This document shows, piece after piece, positions 1-12,252 of a DNA stretch of 64,000 bases (positions within the stretch are counted from its first letter, which is position 1; each line of letters begins with the position of its first letter). Origin of the DNA: Polietes domitor (lineage: Eukaryota; Arthropoda; Insecta; Diptera; Muscidae); contig OX377622.1 in the NCBI GenBank assembly GCA_947397865.1, positions 40,586,852 to 40,650,851 of the forward strand, written 5' to 3'. The notes under the pieces are model-generated. The model made no database searches and was not told where the DNA came from. It saw only the letters and a list, made by a program, of their open reading frames with translations. A program made the position numbers and the translations under genes.

Positions 1-797
1 TTCGTATGGGGGCTATATCTAAATCTGAACCGATTTTCTTCAAATTAAATAGCGTTCGTTCTTGTCCCGAAAAACTTCGTTGTGCAAAGTTTCATTTGGT
101 TCTGTCTACAATGGCGACCTGAATCGTGATTACAAGAATAGATGGACGGACAGACGGACAGACGAACATTGATAAATCGATTCAGAAAGTGATTCTAACA
201 CGATCGGTATAATTAACAATGGGTCCCAAAGAAAGTAGACGAACAAGAAGCTCCGTCCGACTCTTTGATTTCTGACAGTTACGTTCGATTAAAATGTAAA
301 TGGAAGAGCGAGACACTTTTGCCCACTCTTAGGTGAAGAATGGGTGTTTCAAAATGAATATTTTTCGTGTTTTTTGTTTAATTGTGAATGAACTAAAGAA
401 AACAGCACAAAGCAACGACAAACAATATAAAAATACTAAGAAACTGTGTCGTATTTTACTCGAATTTTGTGAACATTTTACTTATTATTTTTTATTTAAC
501 TAATTGCAAAAAAAATATTGAAAAATAAGGCAAAAATTATCCTATTCTTCTTTGTTCCCGGCTTTCTTAATTTTGAAATTTTCATGTTATTTTGATTGAT
601 TTCTGTCAAAACCGATGACAGCACTCTCTTAAATTTTATTTTTCACATTTTAATCTAACGTAACTCGCTCGATTTTTAAAATGAGTCGGACGGAGCTTCT
701 TATTCATCTATATTTTTTGATGGGTCCATCTCTCTTCCTTTTGGGTGTTACAAACAAATGCACAAAGACATAATATTCTCGTGGAGTGTATAAAAAT
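1..797 (+). mobile_element. Family A Helentron/DINE-like element, GTCY-end part, interrupted by a MITE
   Basis: Opens mid-core with GGGGGCTATATCTAAATCTG, then the A-specific 3' block (AAATAGCGTTCG, TGGACGGACAGACGGACAG) and ends GTGGAGTGTATAAAAA at about 797. The block is split at ATGGGTCC by the MITE at 227-719. Removing the MITE and one ATGGGTCC restores the sequence seen in other A copies (for example near 14284). Confidence 0.8.
227..719. mobile_element. Non-autonomous DNA transposon (MITE), 37-bp imperfect TIRs, 8-bp target duplication
   Basis: The left end reads CAAAGAAAGTAGACGAACAA followed by GAAGCTCCGTCCGACTC (227-263). The reverse complement of the right end (683-719) reads CAAAAAATATAGATGAATAA followed by the same GAAGCTCCGTCCGACTC. 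The flanks carry ATGGGTCC at 219-226 and 720-727. Eight-bp duplications and ends starting CA fit the hAT or P superfamilies; I cannot decide between them. The 420-bp interior is AT-rich with no coding capacity. Confidence 0.82.
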
Positions 798-970
798 AAA
801 ACTTCAAGAGGAATCAAAAAGAGAACATTAGGCAGCAATCTTTAAAAATATACCCTAATTAGGTAGAAACAATTTCCCTCAAGCCCAATTTTCCCCATTT
901 GCAATTTATTGATTCCAGCTACAGCCTAAATGTCTGTACCATTTTGATAGGAAAAGTTCTATTATTGACA

Positions 971-1807
971 AGTAAGGAAAGGCTAAAGTCGGGCGGGGCC
1001 GACTCTATGATACACTCCACTTTCTATCCGAATACAATTTAATTCGGTGAAAAAGTGAAAACGGGAAGGATTTTTGTATCTTGTATATGTATGTGTTTGA
1101 CAAAAAATGTAAAATTGAAAAGTACATTTGTATGGGGGTATATTGAAATCTGGAACGAAATATAATATGTATAGTTTTGCCAAAAACGGTTAAACATTTG
1201 GGAGCAACATTTGTATTTGGGCTATATCTAAATCTGAACCGATCTTACCTAATTTCTGCATATATGTTTCTAGTTGGATTATAAGATGTTGTGCAAAATT
1301 TAAAGAAAATCGAGTACAATATGGGGTTTCTAGAGCGGAAAATGTCAAATCGGGAGCGAGATTTGTATGGGGGCTATATCTAAATCTGAACCGATCTTAC
1401 CTAATTTCTGCATATGTGTTTCTAGTTAGATTATAAGTTTTTGTGCCAAATTTAAAGAAAATCGAGTACAATATGGGGTTTCTATAGCGGAAAATGTCAA
1501 ATCGGGAGCGAGATTTGTATGGGGGCTATATCTAAATCTGAACCGATTTGCTTCAAATTAAATAGCGTTCGTCCTTGATACACAAAACTTATTTGAGCCA
1601 ATTTTTTGTTAAGATCGGACTATAATTGCGACCTGTAATTTGATTACAACAATAGATTGTCTGTCCAGACAGACGGACATTGCTAAATCGACTCAGAAAG
1701 TGATTCTAAGTGATTCGATCGGTATAGTTAACAATGGGTCTATCCCGCTTCCTTTTGGGTGTTACAAACAAATGCACAAAGACATAATACTCTCGTGAAG
1801 TGTATAC
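971..1807 (+). mobile_element. Family A element, near complete, two to three core units
   Basis: Starts AGTAAGGAAAGGCTAAAGTC. The stem AGTCGG (987-992) pairs with CCGACT (999-1004). The subterminal repeat GATACACTCCAC is at 1009-1020. Core units start near 1217, 1371 and 1521 (about 152 bp apart). The degraded GTCY tract is near 1655-1680, and the end is AGTGTATACAAA, slightly mutated. Confidence 0.82.
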
Positions 1808-1824
1808 AAATTCAATATGTTACT

Positions 1825-2850
1825 AATTTTATGATTTTAGTTAAAACCGTTTGCTTGGTACCCGTTTCACTCCCTTTTCCATTTTGACCCTAGTCCGATG
1901 AGTGCTAATACTGAATATCATAATTCTAGCTTTAGCCGCTAGATTGGTGCCAAATGTAATCCCATTTAGGTCCCGAAGGTACGAATATAGAAAGGTCTCT
2001 TTATTTTTCGCGTCTACGCAGTCAAAGAAATGTACACACCGAATTTCATTAATATAGCTACAGCCGTTTGGTTGGTACTATTTTTATCCCCATTTGCCCT
2101 ATTTTCCGCCTAAAAGTTCAAATTTCGAAAAATCATTTTGTTTCGCATCTTCACAGTCAGATGAATGTATTCACCGAATTTCATGATTTCAACTTCAGCT
2201 GTTTGGGTGGTACCATTTTTATCCCTCTTTTCCAATTGTTTCTCTTAAAAGTACGAATTTTGAAAAATCCCTCTATTTTACATGTCTTCCCAATTTGAGG
2301 GATGTACACAACGAATTTCATGATTCTAGCTGTTATCGTATCATTGGTACTATTTTATCCCAAAAGTACGAATTTTGAAAAATCCCTCTATTTTACGTAT
2401 CTACGCAATTAGAGGGATGTACACAACGAATTTCATGATTCTAGCAGTTGTTGTATCATTGGTACCATTTTTATCCCTTTTTGTCCCATTTTGCCCGTTA
2501 AAACTTTTATTTATTTTTTGGAGATTTTAGAATACAAGAGAAGGGTACGTAACAAATTTCAAGTGCTTGTAAAGCAGAAATTTTAAAAATGCTTAAGTAG
2601 TCTAAATTTTAGGGGGTATTTTCAGTCCTTGTTAGGGGAAAAGTTTTCCCTCTGGGCCGATTTCGCCCACTTTCAATCCCAACCAATCTGCAACCATAAG
2701 ACATATTTAGGGAAAATTTGAACCTCTTAGCTCATTTCGTTCGGCTGCTAGCGTGTTTTCAACAGACAGACAGACGGGCATGGCTAGATCGTCTTAGAAT
2801 TTTACCACGACCTAGAATATATATACTTTATAGAGTCTCCGATGAAGCTG
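1825..2850 (+). mobile_element. Family B element, hairpin end missing
   Basis: Core units carry the B signatures TTGGTACCATTTTTATCCC, AAAAGTACGAATTT and CACCGAATTTCATG. They are followed by the B 3' block (CAGTCCTTGTTAGGGGAAAA, TTCAACAGACAGACAGACGG at 2759-2778). The terminus decays after ACTTTATAGAGTCTCCGATG. It faces the next B copy tail-to-tail, so the two 3' blocks form an inverted pair. Confidence 0.7.
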
Positions 2851-2984
2851 GTGTATTAAGAAAAGAAAAATATAATTTCAACGTTTCTAGTTTTCTTATG
2901 AATATTGAAAAAACTAACAGCCATATTCTAAAACAGGTTTATAGGACGAATTATCAATGTAAAAGTATACTTTAAACATTTGAT

Positions 2985-4051
2985 TTTTTTATACCCTCCA
3001 TCTCCAGGATGGGGGTTTGTAACACCTTGAAATATTCCACGGAGACCCCATAAAGTATATATATTCTGTATCCTGGTAAAATTCTAAGACGATTTAGCCA
3101 TGTCCGTCTGTCTGTCTGTTGAAAGCACGATAGAGGACGAACGAAATAAGCTAGGAGGTTCAAATTTTCCCTAAATGTGTCTTATGGTTGAAGATCGGTT
3201 GTGATTGAAACCGGGCAAAATCGGCCCAGAGGGAAAATTTTTTCCCTAACAAGGACTGAAAATACCCCTAATATTTAGACTATTTAAGCAATTTTTTTGA
3301 AAATTTCCAATTTTATACACTTGAAATTTGTTTCGTAACTTCCTCCAACGTAACGTGTAATCATAAAAAAATACCAAAAAGATTTAGTGGATTAAATGGG
3401 ACAAAAGGGATAAAAATAGTACCAATGATACGACAACAGCTAGAAACATGAAATTCGTTGTGTACGTTCCTATAATTACGTAGACAAGTAAAATAGAGAG
3501 ATTTTTTGAAATTTGTACTTTTAAGGGATACAATTGGTAAAGGGGGATAAAAATAGTACCAACCAAACCGCCGAAGATAAAATCATGAAATTCTCTGTAT
3601 GCATTTATCTGACTGTGTAGACGTGAAACATAAAATTTGTACTTTCGAAAATTGTACTTTTAGGCGGAAAATGGGGCGAAAGGGATAAAAATAGTACCAA
3701 TTAAACGGTTGCAGTTAGAATAGTGAAATTCGGTGTGTATATTGCTGTGACTGTGTAGACATGAAAAATAAAGATATCTTTCGATATTCGTACCATCAGG
3801 ATCAAAACGAGATAAAATTGGTACCACACAAGCGGCTGTAGCTAGAATCATGAAATTCAGTTTCGTCTGTCTCTGCAGATACGCACAATATGAGTATTTC
3901 TCCCAAATCGTACTTTAAGGTTAACATTTAAACTTACTTCACTTCTTTGTAAAGTCGACAGGCGGTAATCCACCGGTAATTCTATGGAATGCACTCCGTG
4001 GTGGAGGGTATATAAGATTCGGCCCGGCCGAACTTAACGCCTTTTTACATG
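2985..4051 (-). mobile_element. Family B element, complete short copy (about 1.07 kb)
   Basis: The GTCY end is TTTTTTATACCCTCCATCTC; the short tract GTCCGTCTGTCTGTCTG is at 3102-3118. Core units repeat AGGGATAAAAATAGTACCAA. The hairpin end is GGTGGAGGGTATATAAG, then TTCGGCCCGGCCGAA, a perfect palindrome, then CTTAACGCC. Both ends are recognisable, so this copy shows the minimal B structure. Confidence 0.78.
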
Positions 4052-4227
4052 TTTTGGATATGACAGTAAATTATTTGAATATTTAATATTTCCATTAAAT
4101 TGTTTGAATATCAAATAGAATTCATTTGCAAAATCTCCTCTCAGAATATCTAGTCGCCACATTATTGGTTGTATTGGTTAATCTGATAAAATCCATTATG
4201 ACTTCCGTTTAATCCATAATTATGACA

Positions 4228-4400
4228 TTTTTATACCCTCCACCTCCAGGATGGGGGTATATTCACTTTGTCATTCCGTTTGTAACACCTTAAAATATTC
4301 ATCGGAGACCCCATAAAGTATATATATTCTGGGTCGTGGTAAAATTCTAAGACGATATAGCCATGTCCGTCTGTCCGTCTGTCCGTCTGTCCGTCTGTCC

Positions 4401-4454
<54 letters not shown>

Positions 4455-6383
4455 TGAAAGCACGATAGCGGCCGAACGAAATGAGGTAGGAGGTTCAAAT
4501 TTTTCCTAAATGTGTCTTATGGTTGCAGATCGGTTGGGATTGAAAGTGGGCGAAATCGGCCCAGAGGGAAAAATTTTTCCCTCACAAGGACTGAAAATAC
4601 CCATAATATTTAGAGTATTTCAGCATGTTTTTTTGAACATAATAGCTTGTATTTACTTGATATTTGCAATTCGCATTCCCTTTATAGCATAAAAGGGCAC
4701 CATAGAGATATTTTTATCTGTAGTGTGCGAAATGGGACGAAAAAGGGATAAAAATAGTACCTATCAAACGACAATAGATAGAAACACGAAATTTGGCGTG
4801 TACATTCCTCTAATAGAGTAAATACATAATATAAAAGTATTTTTTCTAAATTCGTACTTTAAAGGGATTAAATGGGGATAGAGGGATAAAAATAGTACCA
4901 ACTTAACGGCTGCACCCAGAATAATGAAATTCGATATATACATTCCTCTGATTACGTAGACACGTAAAATAAAAGAACTTTCTAAAATTCGTACTTTTAG
5001 GGTGTAAAATGGAAAAAAGGGGATAAAAATAGTACCTAGCAAATGACAGCAGCTAGAATCAAGAAATTCGGAGTATACATTCCTCTGACTGCGTAGACAC
5101 GAAAAATAAAACGTTTTTTCCAAATTCGTACTTTCAAGGGATACAATGGCTACAGGGGATAAAAATAGTACCAACTAAACGAATACAGCTAGAATGATGA
5201 AATTCAGTGTGTACATCCCTCTAATTGTGTAGATACGTAAAATAAACAGATTATAGATAGTCGTACTCTTGAGGGGGGCAAAATTGGAAAAAGGGATAAA
5301 ATTGGTACCAACAAAAAGGCCGCTGATAGAATCATGGAATTCGGTGTATACATTCCTCTGACAGCATAGCCACGTAAAATATTTTTTTCCAAATTCGTAC
5401 TTTATTTTGTTGCTTTTACGACAAAAAATGGTAGAATCATGAAGTTGTCTTATACTGCGTACGTGAGAGATAAGGTATTTTCAAAATTTATACTTTTGAA
5501 ATTAAAATAGGATGGAAATACAACCAAACGACTGTAGCTGAAAGTACACTCTCTATTCCCCAATATTTAGGGTATTTATGATTGCTCCCTTATATTTACT
5601 TTATGAATTGATACTATATATATATCGTATACAAATATTGGTAGCCTTGGCTTATTAATTAAATTTCTTATTTTCATACAGTTAATATTTGTTGCGGACA
5701 TTCCTCTTGTAGCTTGGAAGCACCACAAAGAAAATAAAAGTTTTAGCGGGCGAAATGGGACAAAAAGGGATAAAATATGGTACCAACGATACGACAACAG
5801 CTAGAATCATGAAATTCGGTGTGCACATCCCTCTAATTGCATAGACACGTCAAATAGAGGAACTTTTCGAAATTCGTACTTTTAAGGGATATAATTAAAA
5901 AGAGGGAAAAAGGGACCTACCAAACCGCTGAAGTTGAAATCATGAAATTCGGTGTATACATTCTGACTATGAAAACTCGAAAAAGGGTTTTTTCGAAATT
6001 TGTATATTTGGGCGGGGAATGGGGCGAATGGGGATATCTTTAAAATTTATACATTTCTTATCACTTTGTCGGTATCTAAAAATGCTTCTTTCTAATGGCG
6101 ACTGACAATCGCCTAATATTTAGGCATGTTCACTTTCACAATTACAGCATTTTATTTATATATAGTAGTCGATTTTAAACAGTGCGCATAAGTATACATT
6201 ACAGTTTGAACTAGTAAACAAATATAGTAATGTGCATACAAATATCACAATTTTCGTAATATGGTACTGTGCTTCTATGTAAAGTCGACATCCTTTAATC
6301 TGCTGGTAATACTGTGGAATGCACTCCGTGGTGGAGGGTATATAAGATTCGGCCCGGCCGAACTTAACGCCTGCTTACTTGTT
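4228..6383 (-). mobile_element. Family B element, long copy (about 2.16 kb) with the longest GTCY tract
   Basis: Begins TTTTTATACCCTCCACCTCC. Core units are spaced near 138 bp: GGATAAAAATAGTACC occurs near 4745, 4883, 5021 and 5157, with a variant near 5295. The B-specific AT-rich block with TATTGGTAGCCTTG is at 5638. The hairpin end is ATTCGGCCCGGCCGAACTTA near 6346-6365, then CGCCTGCTTACTTGTT. The extra length over the neighbouring B copy is mostly additional core units. Confidence 0.8.
4365..4454 (+). repeat. (GTCY)n microsatellite inside a B element
   Basis: A 90-bp tract starting as GTCC/GTCT alternation and becoming pure GTCT. It sits at the position of the GTCY tract in DINE-1 elements, between the core and the 3' terminus. 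Shorter homologous tracts occur in other copies, for example 35527-35576. Confidence 0.9.
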
Positions 6384-6888
6384 ATATTTATTATATATAC
6401 GTACACACTCCAAAAAGAAACTAATTAAAAACAATTAAATTGAAATTGCACTCAAATGGAAAAACTTTAAGCAGCAGCTAGAACAAATTGAGAACTCTTC
6501 TATATGAACAAAGTTGAATGGCGGAAACTAAATGGAACACAAAGCAACAGAAAAATAATTAAAAGAACAAAAAAAACTATACGTTATAACTATAAGTGTA
6601 TACTTTGACATACTAATATGAGTCATTCCATATACATGGGGTCCTAGGTCGTTTGTAATGTTATATATTAACGTATATGGAAAGGAATCGGGTAGAAATG
6701 TAATGGTAACAATAAACTAAAATAATGTTTACTATTATAGAGAGAAGATAAAGGCCAAAAAAAGCCAGGAAATTGATGATTACAACAATGCTCGCAGTCG
6801 GTTCACTAGAATATGACCAATTCTCTTAAAAAATAATATATTTTAATAATTAATTCTCGAAACCCAAAGCACCAATTTCAAAAGTAAC
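6384..6888. other. Intergenic/intronic AT-rich sequence, nothing recognised
   Basis: A-rich DNA between a B and an A element, with no exon-like block, repeat unit or inverted termini that I can see. Confidence 0.5.
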
Positions 6889-8336
6889 AAGTAAGGAAGG
6901 CTAAAGTCGGGCGGGGCCGACTATATGATACACTCCACTTTCTATCCCAAAACAATTCAACTCGGTAAAAAAGTGAAAACGGGAAGAATTTTTGTATGTT
7001 TCCTAATTATAGGCTAATATTACCTGGTCCAATTTGTCAAATCGGAAATATTTATATCGGTGCTATATACAAACATGGAATATAGTGACTAACTTTCACA
7101 ATAAGTTCATCCAGTTCAAATATAACGTGTTAAGCTCATTTTGTGAAAATTCGTGCTTTCTGGTGCGGAAAGTCTATCCGAAATTCGTATGGGAAATTTT
7201 TGGGGCGAAATTTGTATGGGAGCTATATGTAAATATAAACCGATGACCCATTTTCACCATGGGTGTTTCCAGTTAAAATATGAGATACTTTGAAAGATTT
7301 GAAGAAGATCTGTTAAAATATGTGGATTATAGAGTGGAAAAAGTGAAATCGGGATGGATTTGTGTGGGATCTATATATAAGTCTGAACCGATTTGACCCA
7401 TTTCCGCCATGGCTGTTTATAGAACAAATATAAGATATGTCGCCTAATTTGATGAGGATCTGTTAAAATATGTGGCTTCTAGGAGAAAAAGTCAAATTGG
7501 GAGCGAATTTTTAATGGGAGCTATATATAAATCTGAACCGATCTGACCCATTTCACCATACTTGTTCATAGTTTAAATATAAGATTTTTTGCCAAATCTG
7601 AAGACAATCTGATACAATATGTGGTTTCTAGAGCAGAAAAAGTCAAATCGGGAGCGAAATTTGTATGGGAGCTATATACAAATCTGAATCGATCTGATCT
7701 ATATTCACCATGGTTGTTTCTTGTGGAAATATAAGATGTTTTGCCAAATCTGAAGACAATCTGATACAATATGTGGTTTCTAGAGCGGAAAAAGTCAAAT
7801 CGGGAGCGAAATTTGTATGGAGGCTATATTTAAATCTGTCCCGATTTAATCCATTTTCAACACAGATATTTCTAGTAGAATTATAAGGTAATGCAAGGTA
7901 ATTTGAAGCACATCAAGTGAAATATGTGGTCTCTAGAGCGGAAAAGTCAAATCGGGAGCGAAATTTGTATGGGAGCTATATATAGTTGTTTCTAGTTGAA
8001 ATATAAGATGTTTTGCCAGTTTTAAAGAAAATCTGTTGTAATATGTGGTATCTAGATGAAAATCTAAATCTGAACCGATTTTCTTCAAATTAAATGGCGT
8101 TCGTCGTTGTACCGAAAAACTTCGTTGTGCAAAGTTTCATTTGGTTCTGCCTACAATTGCGACCTGTATCGTGATTACAAGAATAGATGGACGGACAGAC
8201 AGACGGACATTGCTAAATCGTTTCAGAAAGTGATTCTAAGTCGATCGGTATAATTAATAATGGGTCTATCTCGTTTCCTTTTGGGTGTTACAAACAACTG
8301 CACAAAGACATAATACTCTCGTGGAGTGTATAAAAA
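6889..8336 (+). mobile_element. Family A element, complete, divergent core units
   Basis: Starts AAGTAAGGAAGGCTAAAGTC with hairpin AGTCGG/CCGACT and subterminal GATACACTCCAC; ends GTGGAGTGTATAAAAA at 8336. Core units follow the variant GGGAGCTATATATAAATCTG rather than the GGGGGCTATATCTAAATCTG of the 13-kb copy, so this is an older or separate subfamily. Confidence 0.82.
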
Positions 8337-8374
8337 CTAAATTTTATTTACGGATGCTAAAAATATTTTTTTAT

Positions 8375-8575
8375 CTTTTGACCCTCGATCGCAAAATTTA
8401 CGAATGGCGGTTATTTTTCTAAAAAAAATCAAATTTTTGGGATTTATTTTCCCCGTTTTGGGAATTTTGGGAATAATTTTGTCTTCTGATCCTCGATCAC
8501 AAAATTAACGAATGGTTATTTCTCTAAAAAAATTGGAAAATATTTTCCCCGTTTTGGGAATTTTGCGATTACTAG
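8375..8575 (+). repeat. Two-copy tandem repeat, 108-bp period
   Basis: CCTCGATC recurs at 8383 and 8491. Each copy continues with ACGAATGG, a TCTAAAAAAA stretch and CCCCGTTTTGGGAATTTTG. It lies in the short gap between an A and a B element; no function apparent. Confidence 0.65.
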
Positions 8576-9743
8576 TTTTTGTATATTTTTCCAACAAAAT
8601 ACTCAAATGTCTAGAGCGGGGAAAATATGTTCTAAAATTTGGGATTTTATACCTTCCACATGCAGGATGGGGGTATACTAACTTTGTCATACCGTTTGTA
8701 ACATCTTGAAATATCGACATGAGATCCAATAAAGTATATATATTCTTGATCGTCATAAAATTCTAAGACGCTCTAGCCATGTCCGTCCGTCTGTTGAAAG
8801 CACGCTAGCATCTGATAGGTGATAGGAGGTCCAAATTTTCCATAAATGGGTCTTATAGTCGTAGATCGTTTGGGATTGAAACTGGGCGAAATCGGCCAAA
8901 GGGAAAAAATTTTCCCTCACAAGGACTAAAAATACTCAAAATAACCTCCAATATTTTAGAGTATTTAAGCATATTTTTTCAATATCTCTGTTTGTACTTA
9001 CTTGACATTGGATATGCGCATTCCCCCTATAACAGAAACGTGCACCATAAAGTGATTGTTACTCGTAGGGGGTGAAATGGAGCAAAAAGGGATAAAAATG
9101 GTACATATCAAACTACAACAGTCAGAAACACGAAATTCGGTGTGTACATTCCTCTAATTGAGTAGATACATAATATAAAAGTATTTTGTCCAAATTCGTA
9201 CTTTTAAGGAGTAAAATGGGAAAGAGGGATAAAAATGGTACCAACCAAACGGCTGCACATAAAGTAATGAAATTCGGTGTATACATTCCTTTGATGGCGT
9301 AGACACGTAAAATGAAGGGATTTTTCTAAATTCGTACTTTTTGGTGTTAAAATGGAAAAAGGGGATAAAAGTAGTACCAACCAAATGACCGCAGCTAGAG
9401 CCATGAAATTCGGAGTATACATTCCCCTGACTGTGTGAAAATAAAAGATTTTATCCAAATTCGTACTTTCAAGGGATACAATCGGTACAGAGGGATACAA
9501 ATAGTACCATCTAAACGACTGCAGCTAGAATGATAAAATTCTTTGCGTACATCCCACTAATTGCTTAGAAACGTAAAATAAAGGTAAAGGTGGTAAAATA
9601 GGGAAAAAAGGGACAAAAATGGTACCAACAAATGGCCGCAACTAGAATCATGGAATTCGGTGTATACCTTCCTTTGACTGCATAGACACGAAAACTAAAA
9701 GATTTTTTTCAAATTCATACTTTTTTCTTTTACGGCATATGTA

Positions 9744-10346
9744 AAGGGTGATTTTTTAGCTATTATTTTTTGGCAACACTGGTTTAAACTGCTGACGCAC
9801 GTTCCGTGTTTTGTTTCACTGTCAAACATCTTCAGTTTGGTCTATAATTTAACCATGAATCGTCTTACAAACGAACAAAGCTTGCAAATTATTGAATTTT
9901 ATTATCAAAATGCGTGCTCTGTTAAGAAAGTTCATCGCTCGCTTCCATTTTATGGTCAATTTAATCGACCCACTGAAGCGGCTATTCGGGCTATTGTGAC
10001 TAAATTTCGCACCAAATTTACATTGTTGGACATTAAACCACCAACACGCTTACGTAGAGTGCGAATTGAAGAAAATATCGCAGCTGCATCGGCCAGTGTT
10101 AATGATGACCATCAATTATCGATTCGTCGCCGTTCGCAGCAATTGGGCCTCTGTTACTCAAAAATGTGGAAATGCCAAAATTGGACAAAGCGGATGGACC
10201 ATTTGAGGCGCATTCAAGGTCAACATTTGCATGAAATAATCTTCAAACATTACTATCGATTCAAATAAAGATTTCATGCATTTTTATGAATTTTATGTGT
10301 TTTTTTTTTGAAAAATTTTCCTATAGCTTTTTAAAAAATCACCCTT
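9744..10346 (+). mobile_element. Mariner-type element, internally deleted, 603 bp, TA target duplication
   Basis: Ends are AAGGGTGATTTTTTA and its inverted copy, with TA at 9742-9743 and 10347-10348. The homologous B element at 5459-5470 shows the empty target as GCGTACGTGAG, while here GTA[element]TACGTGAG is found, so the TA duplication is directly supported. Carries one ORF (9855-10268). Confidence 0.88.
9855..10268 (+). pseudogene. Mariner/Tc1-family transposase with in-frame internal deletion
   Basis: The open frame starts MNRLTNEQSLQIIEFYYQNA. This is the N-terminal helix-turn-helix region of the insect mariner-type transposases that carry a DUF4817-like N-terminus, continuing to about residue 107 (RRRSQQLGLCYSKMWK). 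It then jumps straight to the family's C-terminal tail (CQNWTKRMDHLRR, HEIIFKH) at about residues 108-133. The roughly 230-residue catalytic DDE domain, including all metal-binding acidic residues, is absent, so it cannot transpose itself. There is no stop or frameshift in the remaining frame. I chose the ATG at 9855 over the in-frame one at 9837 because relatives start MNRLT or similar. A protein of this shape would bind element ends without cutting; that it is made at all is speculation. Confidence 0.8.
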
Positions 10347-10749
10347 TACGTGAGATAAAAAACTAAAAAATGTACTTTTGGAATTAAAATAGAATGGAAA
10401 AACAACTGAATGGAAAATCAACTGAAGCACCCACTATCTACCAATATTTATGGCATTTGCCATAAATATTTGAAAATATAAATATAAGAATATTTATTTT
10501 TTGAATTGACTTGAAGTACTACTTCGATATGTAAACGTATAGGTATCATTCCCTTAAAAGCGTGGTTTGAAATAATAAATATATTATATTTATTTATAAA
10601 TTCTTTTTTCAATATTTGGTTAAATAAAAAATATATATTTTCCTGTAATATTACTGCACTTTTACGAAAATCGACAGCCTCTGTGGAATGCAATCCATGG
10701 TGGAGGGTATATAAAGTTCGAATTAACCGCCGTTTTGCTTGTTTTTACT

Positions 10750-10948
10750 TTATCTCTCAGGTTGGTATCATTTTTATTCCCCTTTTCCAATTTTCCCTCG
10801 AATATACTAATTTCAAAAACCCCTCTACTTTACGTTTTTACCCAATTAGAGGGATGTACACGCCGCATTTCATGTTTCTAGCTAATATCAAATCATTGGT
10901 ACCAGTTTTACCCCTTTTTCTCCCATTCCACCCGCTGAATATTTTTTA
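10750..10948 (+). mobile_element. Family B core fragment
   Basis: About one and a half B core units (CAATTAGAGGGATGTACACG, CATTGGTACCAGTTTTACCC) without either terminus, directly beyond the hairpin end of the preceding B copy. Confidence 0.6.
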
Positions 10949-12048
10949 GATGTTGGCGGAATGCTTGATAATTCCCAATTAGAAAAACTAAAAAAATAAA
11001 CTTTCTATACTTTACGACGTTTTCAATTTATTTTTTATTTCCTCAAAACTTTTCCAGAACTGCCAACGTCAAATAATATCAACCTGTTTTAATATAAAAA
11101 AAACTTTAATAAGAATTAAAATTTTCTATTTTCTTTTTTTTTCTATTTAAATTAAAGAAAATATATTTTTTAAACTTTTTGGGTACTGCTCCTACACCAC
11201 TGCTTTTATATGGAAGTGAAACTCAAAACATCATAATCTCTTTAATTTAATTGATATGACTTCTAGTTACAAAATGAGAGCAAACATGTATGTGATATAG
11301 ACCACAGATTACGATAGAACATGTTATTTATAATTTATTAAAGTTGTGTAAAAATATATTTTTTGTGTTGTCATTTATTTTGGTTCAAGACCAAAAGTTT
11401 TTCTGAAGTCTTCAGCAGAACCCAAAATTAGCAAAAAGCCAAAGTGGGACCTTTATTGTTGCAGCTAAAAGTTGACTGCGCAGTTTCGATGGGCGCTAAC
11501 CCATCTCGTCAGAACTTTCGCAACGAATGTATGTCTTTGACTCAAATCAGGGTTCATATTAATTCATGTTCATGTAACTTGTGTACAAATTATTTATTTA
11601 CATGCTTTGTTGTTATATTACTCTATCACATAGATACGATTTTCTAAATTTCGATAAAAAGACAACTTTATTTTGAGCTGACAAAAATATAATAAATAAA
11701 TACTAAACTCAGAGCTAAAGCTAAGCTAGCTAAACCCTTTGGCAATGGAATGACTCATGACTCATAACAGAAAAATACGCCAAATCATAAATAAGCCATG
11801 GAATTATAACAAAAACTTCAGCGAAAAACAGTCGCTATTTTAAAAACAAAGTATACAACTTTAATGGAAAAAATAATTACTGATACTTAAGTACAGGGTT
11901 TTTAATCATTTATTTATTCATTTGCGAAAGCACACATACACACACGCAGAGAATCGCACAGACCAACCATCATCATTTATTCACTCCTTACACACACACA
12001 CACCCTCTCACACATATAGAGCAACTCTTATGCACATATACTACTTAC
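10949..12048. other. Intron sequence downstream of the 12-kb exon, nothing firmly recognised
   Basis: AT-rich DNA with a CA-rich microsatellite (about 11930-12010). I searched the minus strand for the next syntrophin exon and did not find it. Confidence 0.5.
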
Positions 12049-12252
12049 TTTTGTTTCGATGGCCCGCGTTTCATGATCCTGGAAATGTAACTTTAGTTTG
12101 GATTTGCCATCATCGCTGGAGCCTCTCAGCTGTGAGAATTTATACTGCCACACAATGGCCGAATCAGCGCCCTCAGCCAATGCGAATCCGGTCTGCCAGT
12201 CCAACGTTAGACCGCCACTCTTGCCGTGGTGCGAGACGGCGAATGTTTTACG
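12049..12252 (-). CDS. Syn2: Gamma-syntrophin-like exon after the PH domain (syntrophin-unique region)
   Basis: This exon has 68 codons, beginning RKTFAVSHHGKSGGLTLDWQ and ending DHETRAIETK. The stretch GGLTLDW...FALAEGADSAIVWQYKFSQL followed by RGSSDDGKSKLKLHFQD is the conserved block after the PH domain in gamma-syntrophins, leading into the C-terminal region that binds dystrophin. The acceptor is TTTTGTTCGCAG at 12253 upward, the donor is GTAAGT at 12043-12048, and both ends are phase 0. The 27-kb exon ends VIKLG and this one opens RKTF, matching the order expected in the family. The final exon, expected to contain something like ELECQ...LLFC.HAFL, is not found in the 12 kb below, so it should lie beyond position 1. 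Confidence 0.88.

Larger units (their letters stand above)
8645..10746 (-). mobile_element. Family B element interrupted by a mariner-type element
   Basis: The GTCY end at 8645 reads TTTTATACCTTCCACATGCA; a reduced GTCCGTCCGTCTG tract follows. Core units are at about 9080-9740. The mariner insertion is at 9744-10346, then the AT-rich subregion. The hairpin end at 10690-10746 (CAATCCATGGTGGAGGGTAT, AACCGCCG) has lost most of its stem. Confidence 0.78.

Noticed and set aside
4271..4498. Open frame encoding a QTDRQTDR repeat
   Set aside because: Translation of the GTCY microsatellite; not a protein.
9155..9500. Overlapping frames with WLVLLLSPFSI-like hydrophobic stretches
   Set aside because: These come from the family B core (GGATAAAAATGGTACC) read on the minus strand and recur in every B copy.
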